NCBI RefSeq assembly: GCF_029360765.1
Contig: NZ_JARKNA010000019.1
Location: forward strand, 62,001 to 126,000
Direction of reading: 5' to 3'
Length of the DNA: 64,000 bases
Source: Terrimonas pollutisoli
GTDB lineage: Bacteria > Bacteroidota > Bacteroidia > Chitinophagales > Chitinophagaceae
Below, in pieces: positions 24,258-32,351 of this stretch (the stretch's first letter is position 1; each line of letters begins with the position of its first letter). Made by a program: the position numbers and the translations under genes. The notes under the pieces were generated by a model. The model was not told where the DNA came from. It saw only the letters and a program-made list of their open reading frames with translations, and made no database searches.

Positions 24258-25418
24258 TCAGTTGCCGGTATTGATCCAATTATAAAACAATGGGAATTCT
24301 TTTCGCCAGGTTGCTTCATTATGTTTACCATCATCACGGATGACTGCCTGCATTTTTGACTTCGATACTTTGCTCATCGCTTCATAGGCCTTCAGCATAT
24401 CGGGTACCATTCTTTCCCCTTCCAACTTGCCTGCAAAAAAATAGATTTTGGAATTAACCTTTTTACCTTTTGCTTTGATGTCGTCAAAGATCTTTGGCGC
24501 TACCCAAAACGCGGGAGAAAATACAGCAACCGCTCCAAAAATCCGTGGATACTTAAGCACGGCATACAGCGAGATCAGGCCACCCATCGAACTACCAGCG
24601 ATAGCTGTGTTGGCTTTGTTTTTTACGGTTCGATAATTTTTATCAATAAATGGCTTTAATGTCTTGACAATAAAATCAACGTAGGCGTTACCTTCTCCTT
24701 TATTTGAAGTACTGGGTGCTCCTGGTCCGCTTAGATTAAAATCATAAGGGCAGTATTCATTCATTCGCCTGATCCCGCCATTGTCGATAGCCACAACGAT
24801 GCACTCGTTGGCATTCATGCCCAGCGAATCAAGGTATTCATCCACCCCCCATTCTCCGCTATAAGAAGTAGCATCATCAAAAACATTTTGCCCGTCATGC
24901 ATATACAGCACCGGAAATCTTTTTGAACAGCTATTGTAACACCCGGGCAGATAGATCCAAATCCTTCTCGTGCGTTTAAGTTGGGGTATTAAAAATGCTG
25001 TATCAATTACCTGCACATTTTTACTGGCTGTACTTTCTTTGGGAACAGCAGGAAAACGATCCGCCCACTCTTCAATAGCTATCTGTATGTTTGTATTTTC
25101 TTCCACTTTTAATAACCGGTTTTCGATTCCTGCACCTGCTTTTTTGCATTCTGCCTTGTCCCACCCGCCACGGGTAAGTTTGTACTCATATGAGCCCTTA
25201 TCCAATTTCAAGTCGAGGTAGTAACTTCCTTTATCATCCCTTTTAAATTTATAGCCTTCGTCCCGGGGATTCCAGCCATTGAATGAACCAGCAACATAAA
25301 TACTGCTGCCAGAAGGATGAAATTCCGGCAAAGCTTTTATCTGCAACTGAACTGTATGCTGTGCCATAGCCGCAGCGGTTAAGAACATTCCAAGAATAGC
25401 AAAGGCAATCCTATTCAT
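24258..25418 (-). CDS. Exported esterase (Fes/esterase D-type) with N-terminal glycogen-binding-like domain
   Basis: A predicted periplasmic or secreted carboxylesterase of 386 residues. Residues 1-19 are a signal peptide. Residues 22-115 form an E-set/CBM48-like domain (IYVAGSFNGWNP, YYLDLKLDKGSYEYKL), as in AMPK-type glycogen-binding domains. Residues ~135-386 are an alpha/beta-hydrolase of the putative esterase family, with VLYMHDGQNVFDD, nucleophile Ser277 in AGSSMGG, and His366 in DDGKHNEATW. The combination is common in Bacteroidota carbohydrate esterases and in enterochelin esterase relatives. It follows dapA by 59 bases on the same strand. Substrate unknown. Confidence 0.82.
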   Translation of the reverse strand: MNRIAFAILGMFLTAAAMAQHTVQLQIKALPEFHPSGSSIYVAGSFNGWNPRDEGYKFKRDDKGSYYLDLKLDKGSYEYKLTRGGWDKAECKKAGAGIENRLLKVEENTNIQIAIEEWADRFPAVPKESTASKNVQVIDTAFLIPQLKRTRRIWIYLPGCYNSCSKRFPVLYMHDGQNVFDDATSYSGEWGVDEYLDSLGMNANECIVVAIDNGGIRRMNEYCPYDFNLSGPGAPSTSNKGEGNAYVDFIVKTLKPFIDKNYRTVKNKANTAIAGSSMGGLISLYAVLKYPRIFGAVAVFSPAFWVAPKIFDDIKAKGKKVNSKIYFFAGKLEGERMVPDMLKAYEAMSKVSKSKMQAVIRDDGKHNEATWRKEFPLFYNWINTGN

Positions 25419-25477
25419 ACGTGCAGAGTCGTTGAAATTTAAAATAGGCAGTTCTCTTAATTGAACCGGAGAAATTA

Positions 25478-26368
25478 TTACAGGTCACTGCCCTTCATTA
25501 ATTCTTTGATTTTTGCATGATGCCCAGCACTTACCGGCCAAACAGGTTGCCGGAAAGTATTTTGACAAAGTCCCATTTCCGCTAAATAAGCTTTTACGCC
25601 GCTGGGACTTCCTTCTGCAAACATAGAATTGATAATATCCGTATAACGATAATGAAGTTCTTTTGCCTCTGCAAATTTTCCGTCGAGGCAAAGACGAACC
25701 ATCGTTGAAAAACCCTTTGGATAAGCGTTGGCAACAACAGATGTAACGCCTTCGGCTCCGAGTGCAATCATGGGTAGCGTAATACCATCATCACCACTGA
25801 TCACCATAAAATCGGCGGGCTTGTACTTTATGATCTGCATCACCTGGTCAAAGTTTCCGCTTGCCTCCTTGGTAGCGAAAATATTCTTGCACTGGTGAGC
25901 AATGCGCAACTGGGTTTCTGCTGTAATGTTTTGGCCGGTGCGTGATGGCACATTGTATAACATGATAGGGAGCGGCGCATGATCATTCAATAATTTATAA
26001 TGCTGAAATATCCCTTCCTGATTGGGCCTGTTGTAGTAAGGACCTACAGAAAGTATTGCATCATATCCTTTGAGGTCAAATGATTTAAAATGCTTCAGCA
26101 CTTCACTTGTATCATAGCTACCGATACCGGCTACCAATGGAAGCCGCCCTGCATTCACCTGATTCACGAAAGAAAACACCTGCTGCTTTTCTTCTCCATG
26201 CACGGTTGCACTTTCACCCGTTGTACCCAGCACCACCAGGTATTCCACCTTGCCCACAATCCAGAATTCGATCAGCTTCTTAAAGCTATCCCAATCGATT
26301 GTTCCGTCTGCATTGAAGGGTGTAACGATAGCAATACCTGTTCCGGTGAATTTCTTTCTGAGTGACAT
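25478..26368 (-). CDS. dapA: 4-hydroxy-tetrahydrodipicolinate synthase
   Basis: Condenses pyruvate with aspartate semialdehyde in lysine and diaminopimelate synthesis. The 296-residue TIM-barrel protein has GTGIAIVTPF, LGTTGESATV (the pyruvate-binding GTTGE), MLYNVPSRTG with Tyr138, and the Schiff-base Lys167 in IFATKEASGN. Length and motifs are standard. Upstream is accA on the same strand after a 153-base gap that holds a repeat fragment; the esterase follows. Related barrels (N-acetylneuraminate lyase, KDG aldolase) share this fold, but the motif set fits DapA best. Confidence 0.93.
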   Translation of the reverse strand: MSLRKKFTGTGIAIVTPFNADGTIDWDSFKKLIEFWIVGKVEYLVVLGTTGESATVHGEEKQQVFSFVNQVNAGRLPLVAGIGSYDTSEVLKHFKSFDLKGYDAILSVGPYYNRPNQEGIFQHYKLLNDHAPLPIMLYNVPSRTGQNITAETQLRIAHQCKNIFATKEASGNFDQVMQIIKYKPADFMVISGDDGITLPMIALGAEGVTSVVANAYPKGFSTMVRLCLDGKFAEAKELHYRYTDIINSMFAEGSPSGVKAYLAEMGLCQNTFRQPVWPVSAGHHAKIKELMKGSDL

Positions 26369-26450
26369 TTTAAATTAAAAATTGAAGATTTAAGATTACT
26401 ATTTAGATAATTTGTTTTGTTGAATAATGAACAGAGCGATGAAGACTGCT

Positions 26451-26468
26451 CTTCAACAAGCTCAGGGT
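26451..26468. repeat. REP-like fragment in the accA-dapA gap
   Basis: On the minus strand this reads ACCCTGAGCTTGTTGAAG, close to the CCTGAGCTTGTCGAAGG sequence that recurs in many bacterial intergenic regions (general knowledge; not searched). It stands alone in a 153-base gap. Confidence 0.4.
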
Positions 26469-26521
26469 AAACTGCAAGAGTCGCTGCCATGAAAAACAAT
26501 AGTTCGGCTTCGCTCACTACC

Positions 26522-27493
26522 CTACACTTCATCCCAGAATCCCATCTTACCAAACTTCTCTATCCGGTCATTCACCCTTTGCTCGGGAGTCTTTTGCTTT
26601 AATTCCTTTAACACGGGTATAAGATAACTGCGGAGAATTTTTGCCGATTCATCATAATCCCAATGCGCACCACCAATCGGCTCCGGTATAATGCCATCAA
26701 TGAGCCCAAAACCCAGCATTTTATCGGCCGTCAGCCGAAGTTGTTCAGCAGCAATTTCTTTATTTTCCCAGCTCCGCCATAAGATAGAGGAGCAGCTTTC
26801 GGGACTAATTACCGTGTACCAGGTGTTCTCCATCATAAAAACCTTATCGCCCACGCCAATCCCTAATGCGCCACCACTGGCGCCTTCGCCTATAATAACA
26901 CAAATGACAGGAACTTTTAACCGGATCATTTCATAAATATTCCTGGCAATGGCTTCCCCCTGCCCTCTCTCCTCAGCTTCCAGTCCGGGAAAAGCACCAG
27001 GTGTATCAATCAACGTGATAATAGGTTTATTAAATTTTTCAGCAAGCTTCATTAATCTCAGCGCCTTTCGATAACCCTCGGGATTAGCCATTCCGAAGTT
27101 TCTCAATTGGCGCATTTTTGTGTTGATTCCTTTTTGCTGCCCGATAATCATTACCGTTTCACCTTCCAGCGAACCAAAACCGCCGACCATCGCCTTGTCA
27201 TCCTTGACATTCCTGTCACCAAACAATTCCACAAAATTCGTCGTCATCTTTTCGATGTATTTCATCGTATAAGGTCTGTCCGGATGACGGCTCAACTGCA
27301 CTCTTTGCCAACTGGTGAGATTTTCCGTAATGGCCTTTCTTTTTTCCAAAATATTCTGATCCAAACGCTGGATCAGATCGCTCATATCAATCTTTGTTTT
27401 CTCCTGCCTGTGTTTCGCATTTTCAATTTCTTCGATCAGATCCTTTACGGGTTTTTCAAAATCCAAAAACTGTCTGTTGGCATTAGTTGGCAT
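26522..27493 (-). CDS. accA: Acetyl-CoA carboxylase carboxyltransferase subunit alpha
   Basis: Together with AccD transfers the carboxyl group from biotin to acetyl-CoA, giving malonyl-CoA. The 323-residue protein is full length: N-terminal helical FLDFEKPVKDLIEEIE, RHPDRPYTMKYIE, the crotonase-fold segments GQQKGINTK, TLIDTPGAFPGLEAEERGQGEAIA and IGEGASGGALGIGVGD, and SPESCSSILWRS. It is physically separated from accB and accC in this window. TAATTTAG just upstream is a weak -7 box. Confidence 0.96.
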   Translation of the reverse strand: MPTNANRQFLDFEKPVKDLIEEIENAKHRQEKTKIDMSDLIQRLDQNILEKRKAITENLTSWQRVQLSRHPDRPYTMKYIEKMTTNFVELFGDRNVKDDKAMVGGFGSLEGETVMIIGQQKGINTKMRQLRNFGMANPEGYRKALRLMKLAEKFNKPIITLIDTPGAFPGLEAEERGQGEAIARNIYEMIRLKVPVICVIIGEGASGGALGIGVGDKVFMMENTWYTVISPESCSSILWRSWENKEIAAEQLRLTADKMLGFGLIDGIIPEPIGGAHWDYDESAKILRSYLIPVLKELKQKTPEQRVNDRIEKFGKMGFWDEV

Positions 27494-27562
27494 AGTCAGT
27501 AAAATGAGCGGCTAAATTAAGGATTATATAATAATGAATTGGACGGTATTGAAATACCAAAA

Positions 27563-27597
27563 AACAAGAAGTTCAGGTAGTCGTGAATTACCTGAAC
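27563..27597 (-). terminator. Terminator after the L,D-transpeptidase gene
   Basis: A perfect 9-bp stem GTTCAGGTA/TACCTGAAC (27571-27579 with 27589-27597) has a 9-base loop. It lies 36 bases beyond the stop on the minus strand and is followed by TTCTTGTTTTTTGG. Confidence 0.6.
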
Positions 27598-27632
27598 ATT
27601 TTAAAAAAACGTTTGTCTGTATATTGCTGATT

Positions 27633-28397
27633 TTATCCGTTCACGGTATCAGCCAGCATTGAGGAGTGAGAAAGATATTTTTGATCGGGAGCGTAGATAT
27701 ATAAACAAGCCCCATTTTTTAATGTGTTGATGATAGCCTTTGCATTTTTTAGAGGTACGGCCGGGCAACCCTGGCTTCTTCCAATGTAACCGCGGGAAGC
27801 AATGTAAGATTCATTTACATAATTAGCTCCATGTATGACGATAGCTCTTGAAAGTGCGTTGTCATTTATTCCTTTTTCAATTCCATCCAGTCGCAAAGAA
27901 TAACCATTACTTCCATTGTATGTATCGCCGGTGATGTAGAATCCCGGGCTGCTCTTATAAGACGAAGTTCTATTTGAAAAATAAGTAGCTGTTTCTTTGC
28001 CCGAATTTCTTCCATGTGCTACCAGTGTATTGTAAAGCACTTTATAGTTGCTCATATCCAGCACATACAACCTTTTTTGACTACTTGGCTGACTGAAGTC
28101 GACTATCCCAATAACAGATTGGTTGAGCAACCTGCCCTGAGTCTTTAGTTTTTCCCATCCCCTTTTTGCAAAATCAAATGCTTCCCTGCTGAGACCAGCC
28201 AGATCCAGCTTCAAACTGTCGTAAACAGACTTATGACTGCCCTCCGTTAAGGCGGGATCATTGACAGACACCCATACGGCATTCTTGTCCTTTACACGCC
28301 TTTCTGTCACCGACTTACCGAAGGCAAACGGTAAATGTAAAAGACTGATAAACAATGATGATAAAATGAGATAAAAAGATTTCAGGTTCCTGTTCAT
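27633..28397 (-). CDS. Murein L,D-transpeptidase catalytic-domain protein
   Basis: Predicted to form or remodel 3-3 cross-links or other L,D-peptide bonds in peptidoglycan. The 254-residue protein has a signal peptide (~1-27) and a YkuD_2-type catalytic region: LDMSNYKVLYNTLVAHGRNSG, TGDTYNGSNGYSLRLDG, then IVIHGANYVN with His189 and GRSQGCPAVP with catalytic Cys211. This C-terminal layout is the Bacteroidota-type murein L,D-transpeptidase family. The export signal places it in the periplasm. It ends in a terminator and is read toward accA. Confidence 0.88.
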   Translation of the reverse strand: MNRNLKSFYLILSSLFISLLHLPFAFGKSVTERRVKDKNAVWVSVNDPALTEGSHKSVYDSLKLDLAGLSREAFDFAKRGWEKLKTQGRLLNQSVIGIVDFSQPSSQKRLYVLDMSNYKVLYNTLVAHGRNSGKETATYFSNRTSSYKSSPGFYITGDTYNGSNGYSLRLDGIEKGINDNALSRAIVIHGANYVNESYIASRGYIGRSQGCPAVPLKNAKAIINTLKNGACLYIYAPDQKYLSHSSMLADTVNG

Positions 28398-28800
28398 AGC
28401 TGATAAAGGGTCATTTAAAAATCAGCCGTATTGCACCAAAATCATGCCTTTTGGGGCATTTTTTTCCCAATTAACATTTCTGAAACTCACTTTTTAAGTG
28501 ACTATAAATCAATACAATAATGTTTATGGAGATGGTAAAAGGAAAGAAATTTAAAGATTGTCACAGTAATGCCAGAAAACAGAACGACCATTAAAAAAGA
28601 AAGGGGTGGATGGAAATCCTCCCCTGTTTTTAAAATCCAATATCCTATGAAAATCTAATAAAGAAGTTGCAAAAGCAATACCAATATTTTTAAACGGGAA
28701 ATCGAAATAAAGTGTGTATTTAATTACTCAACAATCCCTTATTTACAATCGGTCCTAAAAAAGTGTGGAATTTCTGCGTCTTACAAACTATCCAATTTAA
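28398..28800. other. Intergenic region between the histidine kinase pair and the L,D-transpeptidase gene
   Basis: About 400 bases, A/T-rich. CCAAAATCATGCCTTTTGG (28436-28454) forms a 6-bp hairpin near the L,D-transpeptidase start. No gene, repeat or strong terminator was recognised. Confidence 0.4.
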
Positions 28801-30255
28801 TCAATCTTCCCTCTTAAATGTGATGATAAAGCTGGTTCCCTGGTTTAGTTTGCTTTCCACATGCACTTTGGCTTTGTGCGATTGAAGGATTGTATAAGAC
28901 GTTGCCAATCCCAGACCCATTCCATTTTTCTTTAACGTAAAGAACGGTTCAAATAACTTAGGCAAATATTCCTCCGGAATTCCCTTACCATTATCGCAGA
29001 TAGTCACCACATAACTGTCCGGTGTCTCGGCAAGTTTAATAGTCAGTTCCCCCTTGCCCTTTTCCATTGCTTCAATGGCATTGATCATAATATTGGTAAA
29101 GGCTAAAACAAGTTTTGATTCATTAGCGGCTATTACCAGTGGGCTGTTGGGGAAATATCTGTGCAAGGTAATTTTTTGCAAGTTGATTCGGTCCGCCGCA
29201 TAATTGATACTCTCGTCGAGTAAATGCTGCAGGGAGTATCTTTTAAATGCCATCTCCAATGGCCGGGTAAGATCAAGCAACTCCGTAATGATGTGGTTGA
29301 TGCGTACACAATTTCTTTGCATAATATCCACCAGGTTCTGATGACGTTCCTCCTCGTCCTCATCTTCTTCAGGAATCATAAATTGATCCAGCGAAAGCCC
29401 GATGTTATTTAAAGGATTTCTTATTTCATGCGCCAGGGTCCGCATCAGACGCTCATTCGAAGCCAGTTTTTGTGCATGCAGGTTGGCCAGCTCCGCCCGC
29501 TTTATAGCTGTGATATCGTGCAATACGGCATGCACAATTTTTTTGTTTTCGCTATCTCCAATAAATGACAGAGAAAGAAGACATGGCTTTACTTCACCTT
29601 TTTTACTAACGATTTCCAATTCGAGGTCCCTTATATCCTGATTCTTTTCAAAAAGGCCCTGCACCATTTTTTTTTGCGAGTCATCACGGATAAAAGAAAA
29701 TAAATCACAATTGGCTAATTCTTCGCTGCTGGCAGCGAATAAAAGTGTGGCTGCATGATTAGCTTCTTTTAACTCCAGGTGATCATTACCGATAAACACT
29801 GCGTCTTTTGAATTTTCAAAGAGTGCCCGGTATTTATTCTCCCTTGTTCTTAATTCTTTGAGGTCAGCGGCACGATCAAGTGAATAACGCATGCAGCGTT
29901 CCAGCTTTTCTGAATTGAGTTCTGATTTGATCAGGTAATCAGTGGCGCCGCTCTGCATGGCTTTAATGTCAATATCACGGCTACCCTTACCTGTTAATAA
30001 AACGACAGGATTGTCGAGCCTCTTACCAGATGTCTCTTGTAAAAGCTCCAGTCCTGTATGGGTTCCTAAGCGGTAGTCGACAAAGTAAATATCATACTGG
30101 CCGGTTTTAATTTTCTTAACTGCCTCGTCATAATTATTGCACCAATCAATAATGAACTTATCCTTTGCAATATTTTGTATGTAATCAGCAATGATGAAAT
30201 AATCATCTTCGTCATCATCAATAATTGCAATTCTGATCTTGCGGCCGGTAAGCAT
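28801..30255 (-). CDS. Receiver-PAS-histidine kinase hybrid
   Basis: A cytoplasmic signalling protein of 484 residues with no membrane segment. A receiver domain (about 7-125) has IDDDEDD and phospho-acceptor Asp60 in YFVDYRLG. A PAS domain (~140-250) follows, then a HisKA helix with His276 in LAHEIRNPLNNI, and an HATPase_c domain (~355-484) with NIMINAIEAM, DNGKGIPEEY and GMGLGLATSY. With the receiver at the N-terminus it can be controlled by another kinase. It starts 8 bases after the kinase gene at 30264 and is probably cotranscribed with it. Signal and target are unknown. Confidence 0.87.
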   Translation of the reverse strand: MLTGRKIRIAIIDDDEDDYFIIADYIQNIAKDKFIIDWCNNYDEAVKKIKTGQYDIYFVDYRLGTHTGLELLQETSGKRLDNPVVLLTGKGSRDIDIKAMQSGATDYLIKSELNSEKLERCMRYSLDRAADLKELRTRENKYRALFENSKDAVFIGNDHLELKEANHAATLLFAASSEELANCDLFSFIRDDSQKKMVQGLFEKNQDIRDLELEIVSKKGEVKPCLLSLSFIGDSENKKIVHAVLHDITAIKRAELANLHAQKLASNERLMRTLAHEIRNPLNNIGLSLDQFMIPEEDEDEEERHQNLVDIMQRNCVRINHIITELLDLTRPLEMAFKRYSLQHLLDESINYAADRINLQKITLHRYFPNSPLVIAANESKLVLAFTNIMINAIEAMEKGKGELTIKLAETPDSYVVTICDNGKGIPEEYLPKLFEPFFTLKKNGMGLGLATSYTILQSHKAKVHVESKLNQGTSFIITFKRED

Positions 30256-30263
30256 ATTCCCTC

Positions 30264-31376
30264 TTAGGTTTGTGGTAAAATTAAAGTAAAACTTGCCCCA
30301 TTGTTTTCATGTCCTTCTGCATATATGATGCCGTTATGTTTTTCGGCTATTTTTCTGCAGATCGCCAATCCCATTCCGCTACCGGGATATTCCGATTTAC
30401 CATTTAGCCTGACAAAAGGCCGAAAGATTTTTTCAGCATCTTCATGAGCAAAACCGATACCATTATCCCGAACGGTGATCTTAAAGAAATCTTTTGCCGT
30501 TAATGATTTGTATCGTTGCTTTTCCGCTTTGCTCAATATTTCTGTATTTACTTCCACTACCGGTTCCATGTCTTTGTTACAAAAAACAAGGGCATTTTCC
30601 AGCAAGGCCTTCAGCAATAGCTTTAATTGCGCCCTATTACCAATAACTATGGGAAGTGAATTGATGTTAACTGACGCATTTTTTTCAGCAATGATCTGCT
30701 TCAATTCTCCTTTAACCTCACCAGCAATTTTGTAGAGGTCACAGGCATGCATTTCCGAATCAACTGCATCAATACCTGCATAGGTTGAAAGGCTATCAAG
30801 CATTGTACGCATGTCCGATAAACAAGCTTGAATGCGGGTTATATATCCCTGCAAATCTGCTGAACCGCCAATCTTATCGACAACACGATCAATAAGCACG
30901 GAAAGCTTTCGCAATGGCGCATCCAGGTCATGAGCAGCTAAATCAATAAATTCGGCATAATCTTTTTGATAATTGCGGGGCGAATTACCGGAAGAGGCGC
31001 CGCCATTTTGTGCAGCCGATTTTTTCCCATGAATAAAAAGAAGGAGTGAGTCTGAAAAAACAGGAAGTTTTATTCCCCGGGCATTGATAGTATATGTCGG
31101 TGAGCCCGGGGTGTTATCAGTCTTATTAAAAGAAAAACTATGCGCCTGATTTTCTTTTAAGCCAAGACATGCCTCCCATTGTTTTTTTATGTTTTCCGTA
31201 TAATCGGAAGAATCGAATATAGCCGTGAAATCATGATTTAGATCAAGTGAAGATGATTCAAAAAAAAGCGGAGCAGACACACTGGAGAATAATATTTTTT
31301 TATTTTTAGCATCAAATAAAAAAAATGCATCTGAATACGAATCTTTGTTGCGTTCAATAGATTCTGTTGTGCTCAT
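30264..31376 (-). CDS. Sensor histidine kinase, cytoplasmic
   Basis: A 370-residue kinase without membrane segments. Residues ~15-115 resemble a PAS-like sensor region (FFLFDAKNKKILFSS). The HisKA helix carries His149 in DLAAHDLDAPLRKL, the 'HDLxxPL' type also seen in the kinase at 38497. The HATPase_c part shows LLKALLENALVF, VRDNGIGFAHED and GSGMGLAICRKIAEKHNG. It is the first gene of a two-gene unit with the receiver-kinase at 28801. The single-domain receiver at 31402 is read in the opposite direction only 25 bases away, so control may be shared. Confidence 0.85.
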   Translation of the reverse strand: MSTTESIERNKDSYSDAFFLFDAKNKKILFSSVSAPLFFESSSLDLNHDFTAIFDSSDYTENIKKQWEACLGLKENQAHSFSFNKTDNTPGSPTYTINARGIKLPVFSDSLLLFIHGKKSAAQNGGASSGNSPRNYQKDYAEFIDLAAHDLDAPLRKLSVLIDRVVDKIGGSADLQGYITRIQACLSDMRTMLDSLSTYAGIDAVDSEMHACDLYKIAGEVKGELKQIIAEKNASVNINSLPIVIGNRAQLKLLLKALLENALVFCNKDMEPVVEVNTEILSKAEKQRYKSLTAKDFFKITVRDNGIGFAHEDAEKIFRPFVRLNGKSEYPGSGMGLAICRKIAEKHNGIIYAEGHENNGASFTLILPQT

Positions 31377-31401
31377 TATTTTTATTTTTTAAACCGATGG
31401 A

Positions 31402-31743
31402 ATGTTAAAGTTAAAAGTTTTAATTATTGACGATGAGGTAGATTACTGCCGTATCATGGAAAACTATTTTAAAAAAAAGAATTACGAAACAATTTCATCT
31501 TACACGTTGAAAGAAGGGTTACAATTAATTGAAGACGCTCAACCCGACATACTTCTTTTGGATAACAATTTGCCTGATGGGCAAGGCTGGACACATGTGG
31601 ATGCAATCGTAGAAAAAAATCCACACTTGCGGGTTTACCTTGCCAGCGCCTATCATCAAAGAGGTGATTTTTTTCCGAATTCACCTCAGGTTACAGTTTG
31701 GGAAAAACCAATTTCGATGAAGCTGTTGAACAGTACTTTTTAA
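31402..31743 (+). CDS. Single-domain response regulator (receiver only)
   Basis: A CheY-like protein of 113 residues. The acidic pair is IIDDE, the phospho-acceptor is Asp54 in LLLDNNLPDG, and the conserved lysine is in VWEKPIS. The length covers only the receiver domain, with no output domain. It ends 11 bases before the convergent receiver gene at 31755. The ATG is in a spacer of just 25 bases shared with the divergent kinase gene. It likely passes phosphoryl groups among the surrounding kinases. Confidence 0.83.
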   Translation: MLKLKVLIIDDEVDYCRIMENYFKKKNYETISSYTLKEGLQLIEDAQPDILLLDNNLPDGQGWTHVDAIVEKNPHLRVYLASAYHQRGDFFPNSPQVTVWEKPISMKLLNSTF

Positions 31744-31754
31744 CCATACAATCT

Positions 31755-32189
31755 TTAGCAAAGAGCAAGCAATCGCCGGGCGATAGCCGACAGGTCGTTT
31801 ATGCTGGATGGTTTGATAACATATTCCTTTGCTCCCAATTCAAGGCATTTCTTTTTGTAAACGTCCGACCCCGACGTGCTCCAAATCACTTTCGGAATGT
31901 GATCGTATCGTGGGTTATCTTTTAGTATTTTTAATATTTCTGCGCCATTTAGCTCTGGCATGTTATAGTCCAATACAATCAGTGAGGGTAATTGACCTGA
32001 AGACATTGCTTCTAAAACGGACAGCACTTTGCGACCCGTATTAATGAACTGAAGCGCTATACTGTTATCGATGTCGGAAAAAATTTCTTTCAGCAGGTCT
32101 TCATCGTCGATATCATCCTCACCAAGCAGGATAAATTTGGGGATTAAATGGGGGGCAACGGCTTTTTGATCAGGTGGAGTTAATGGCAC
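31755..32189 (-). CDS. Single-domain response regulator (receiver only)
   Basis: A 144-residue receiver protein: GEDDIDDED acidic pocket, phospho-acceptor Asp74 in IVLDYNMPEL, threonine/serine in VIWSTSG and lysine in YVIKPSS. A short N-terminal extension of about 17 residues precedes the fold. It is the Rcp1-like single-receiver type common in Bacteroidota. It is divergent from the giant hybrid kinase gene, 162 bases away, and no output domain is present. Partner kinase unknown, but the three neighbours are obvious candidates. Confidence 0.85.
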   Translation of the reverse strand: MPLTPPDQKAVAPHLIPKFILLGEDDIDDEDLLKEIFSDIDNSIALQFINTGRKVLSVLEAMSSGQLPSLIVLDYNMPELNGAEILKILKDNPRYDHIPKVIWSTSGSDVYKKKCLELGAKEYVIKPSSINDLSAIARRLLALC

Positions 32190-32351
32190 AGTTTTATTAC
32201 TTAAGTTAGTTTGCTGTAAGTTAAGGATAATTCCATTTTGCGAATTTATCAGTAACTTTTTTTGATTTTTTCTTTGTAATTATGTGACTAACCCGGTGCT
32301 TTTTCAAATTTTATTAATTAGATACACTTAAACGTTCAATAAGCTCAAGCT

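Noticed and set aside
28436..28454. CCAAAA/TTTTGG hairpin near the L,D-transpeptidase start
   Set aside because: A short A/T-rich stem with no partner motif; could be chance.
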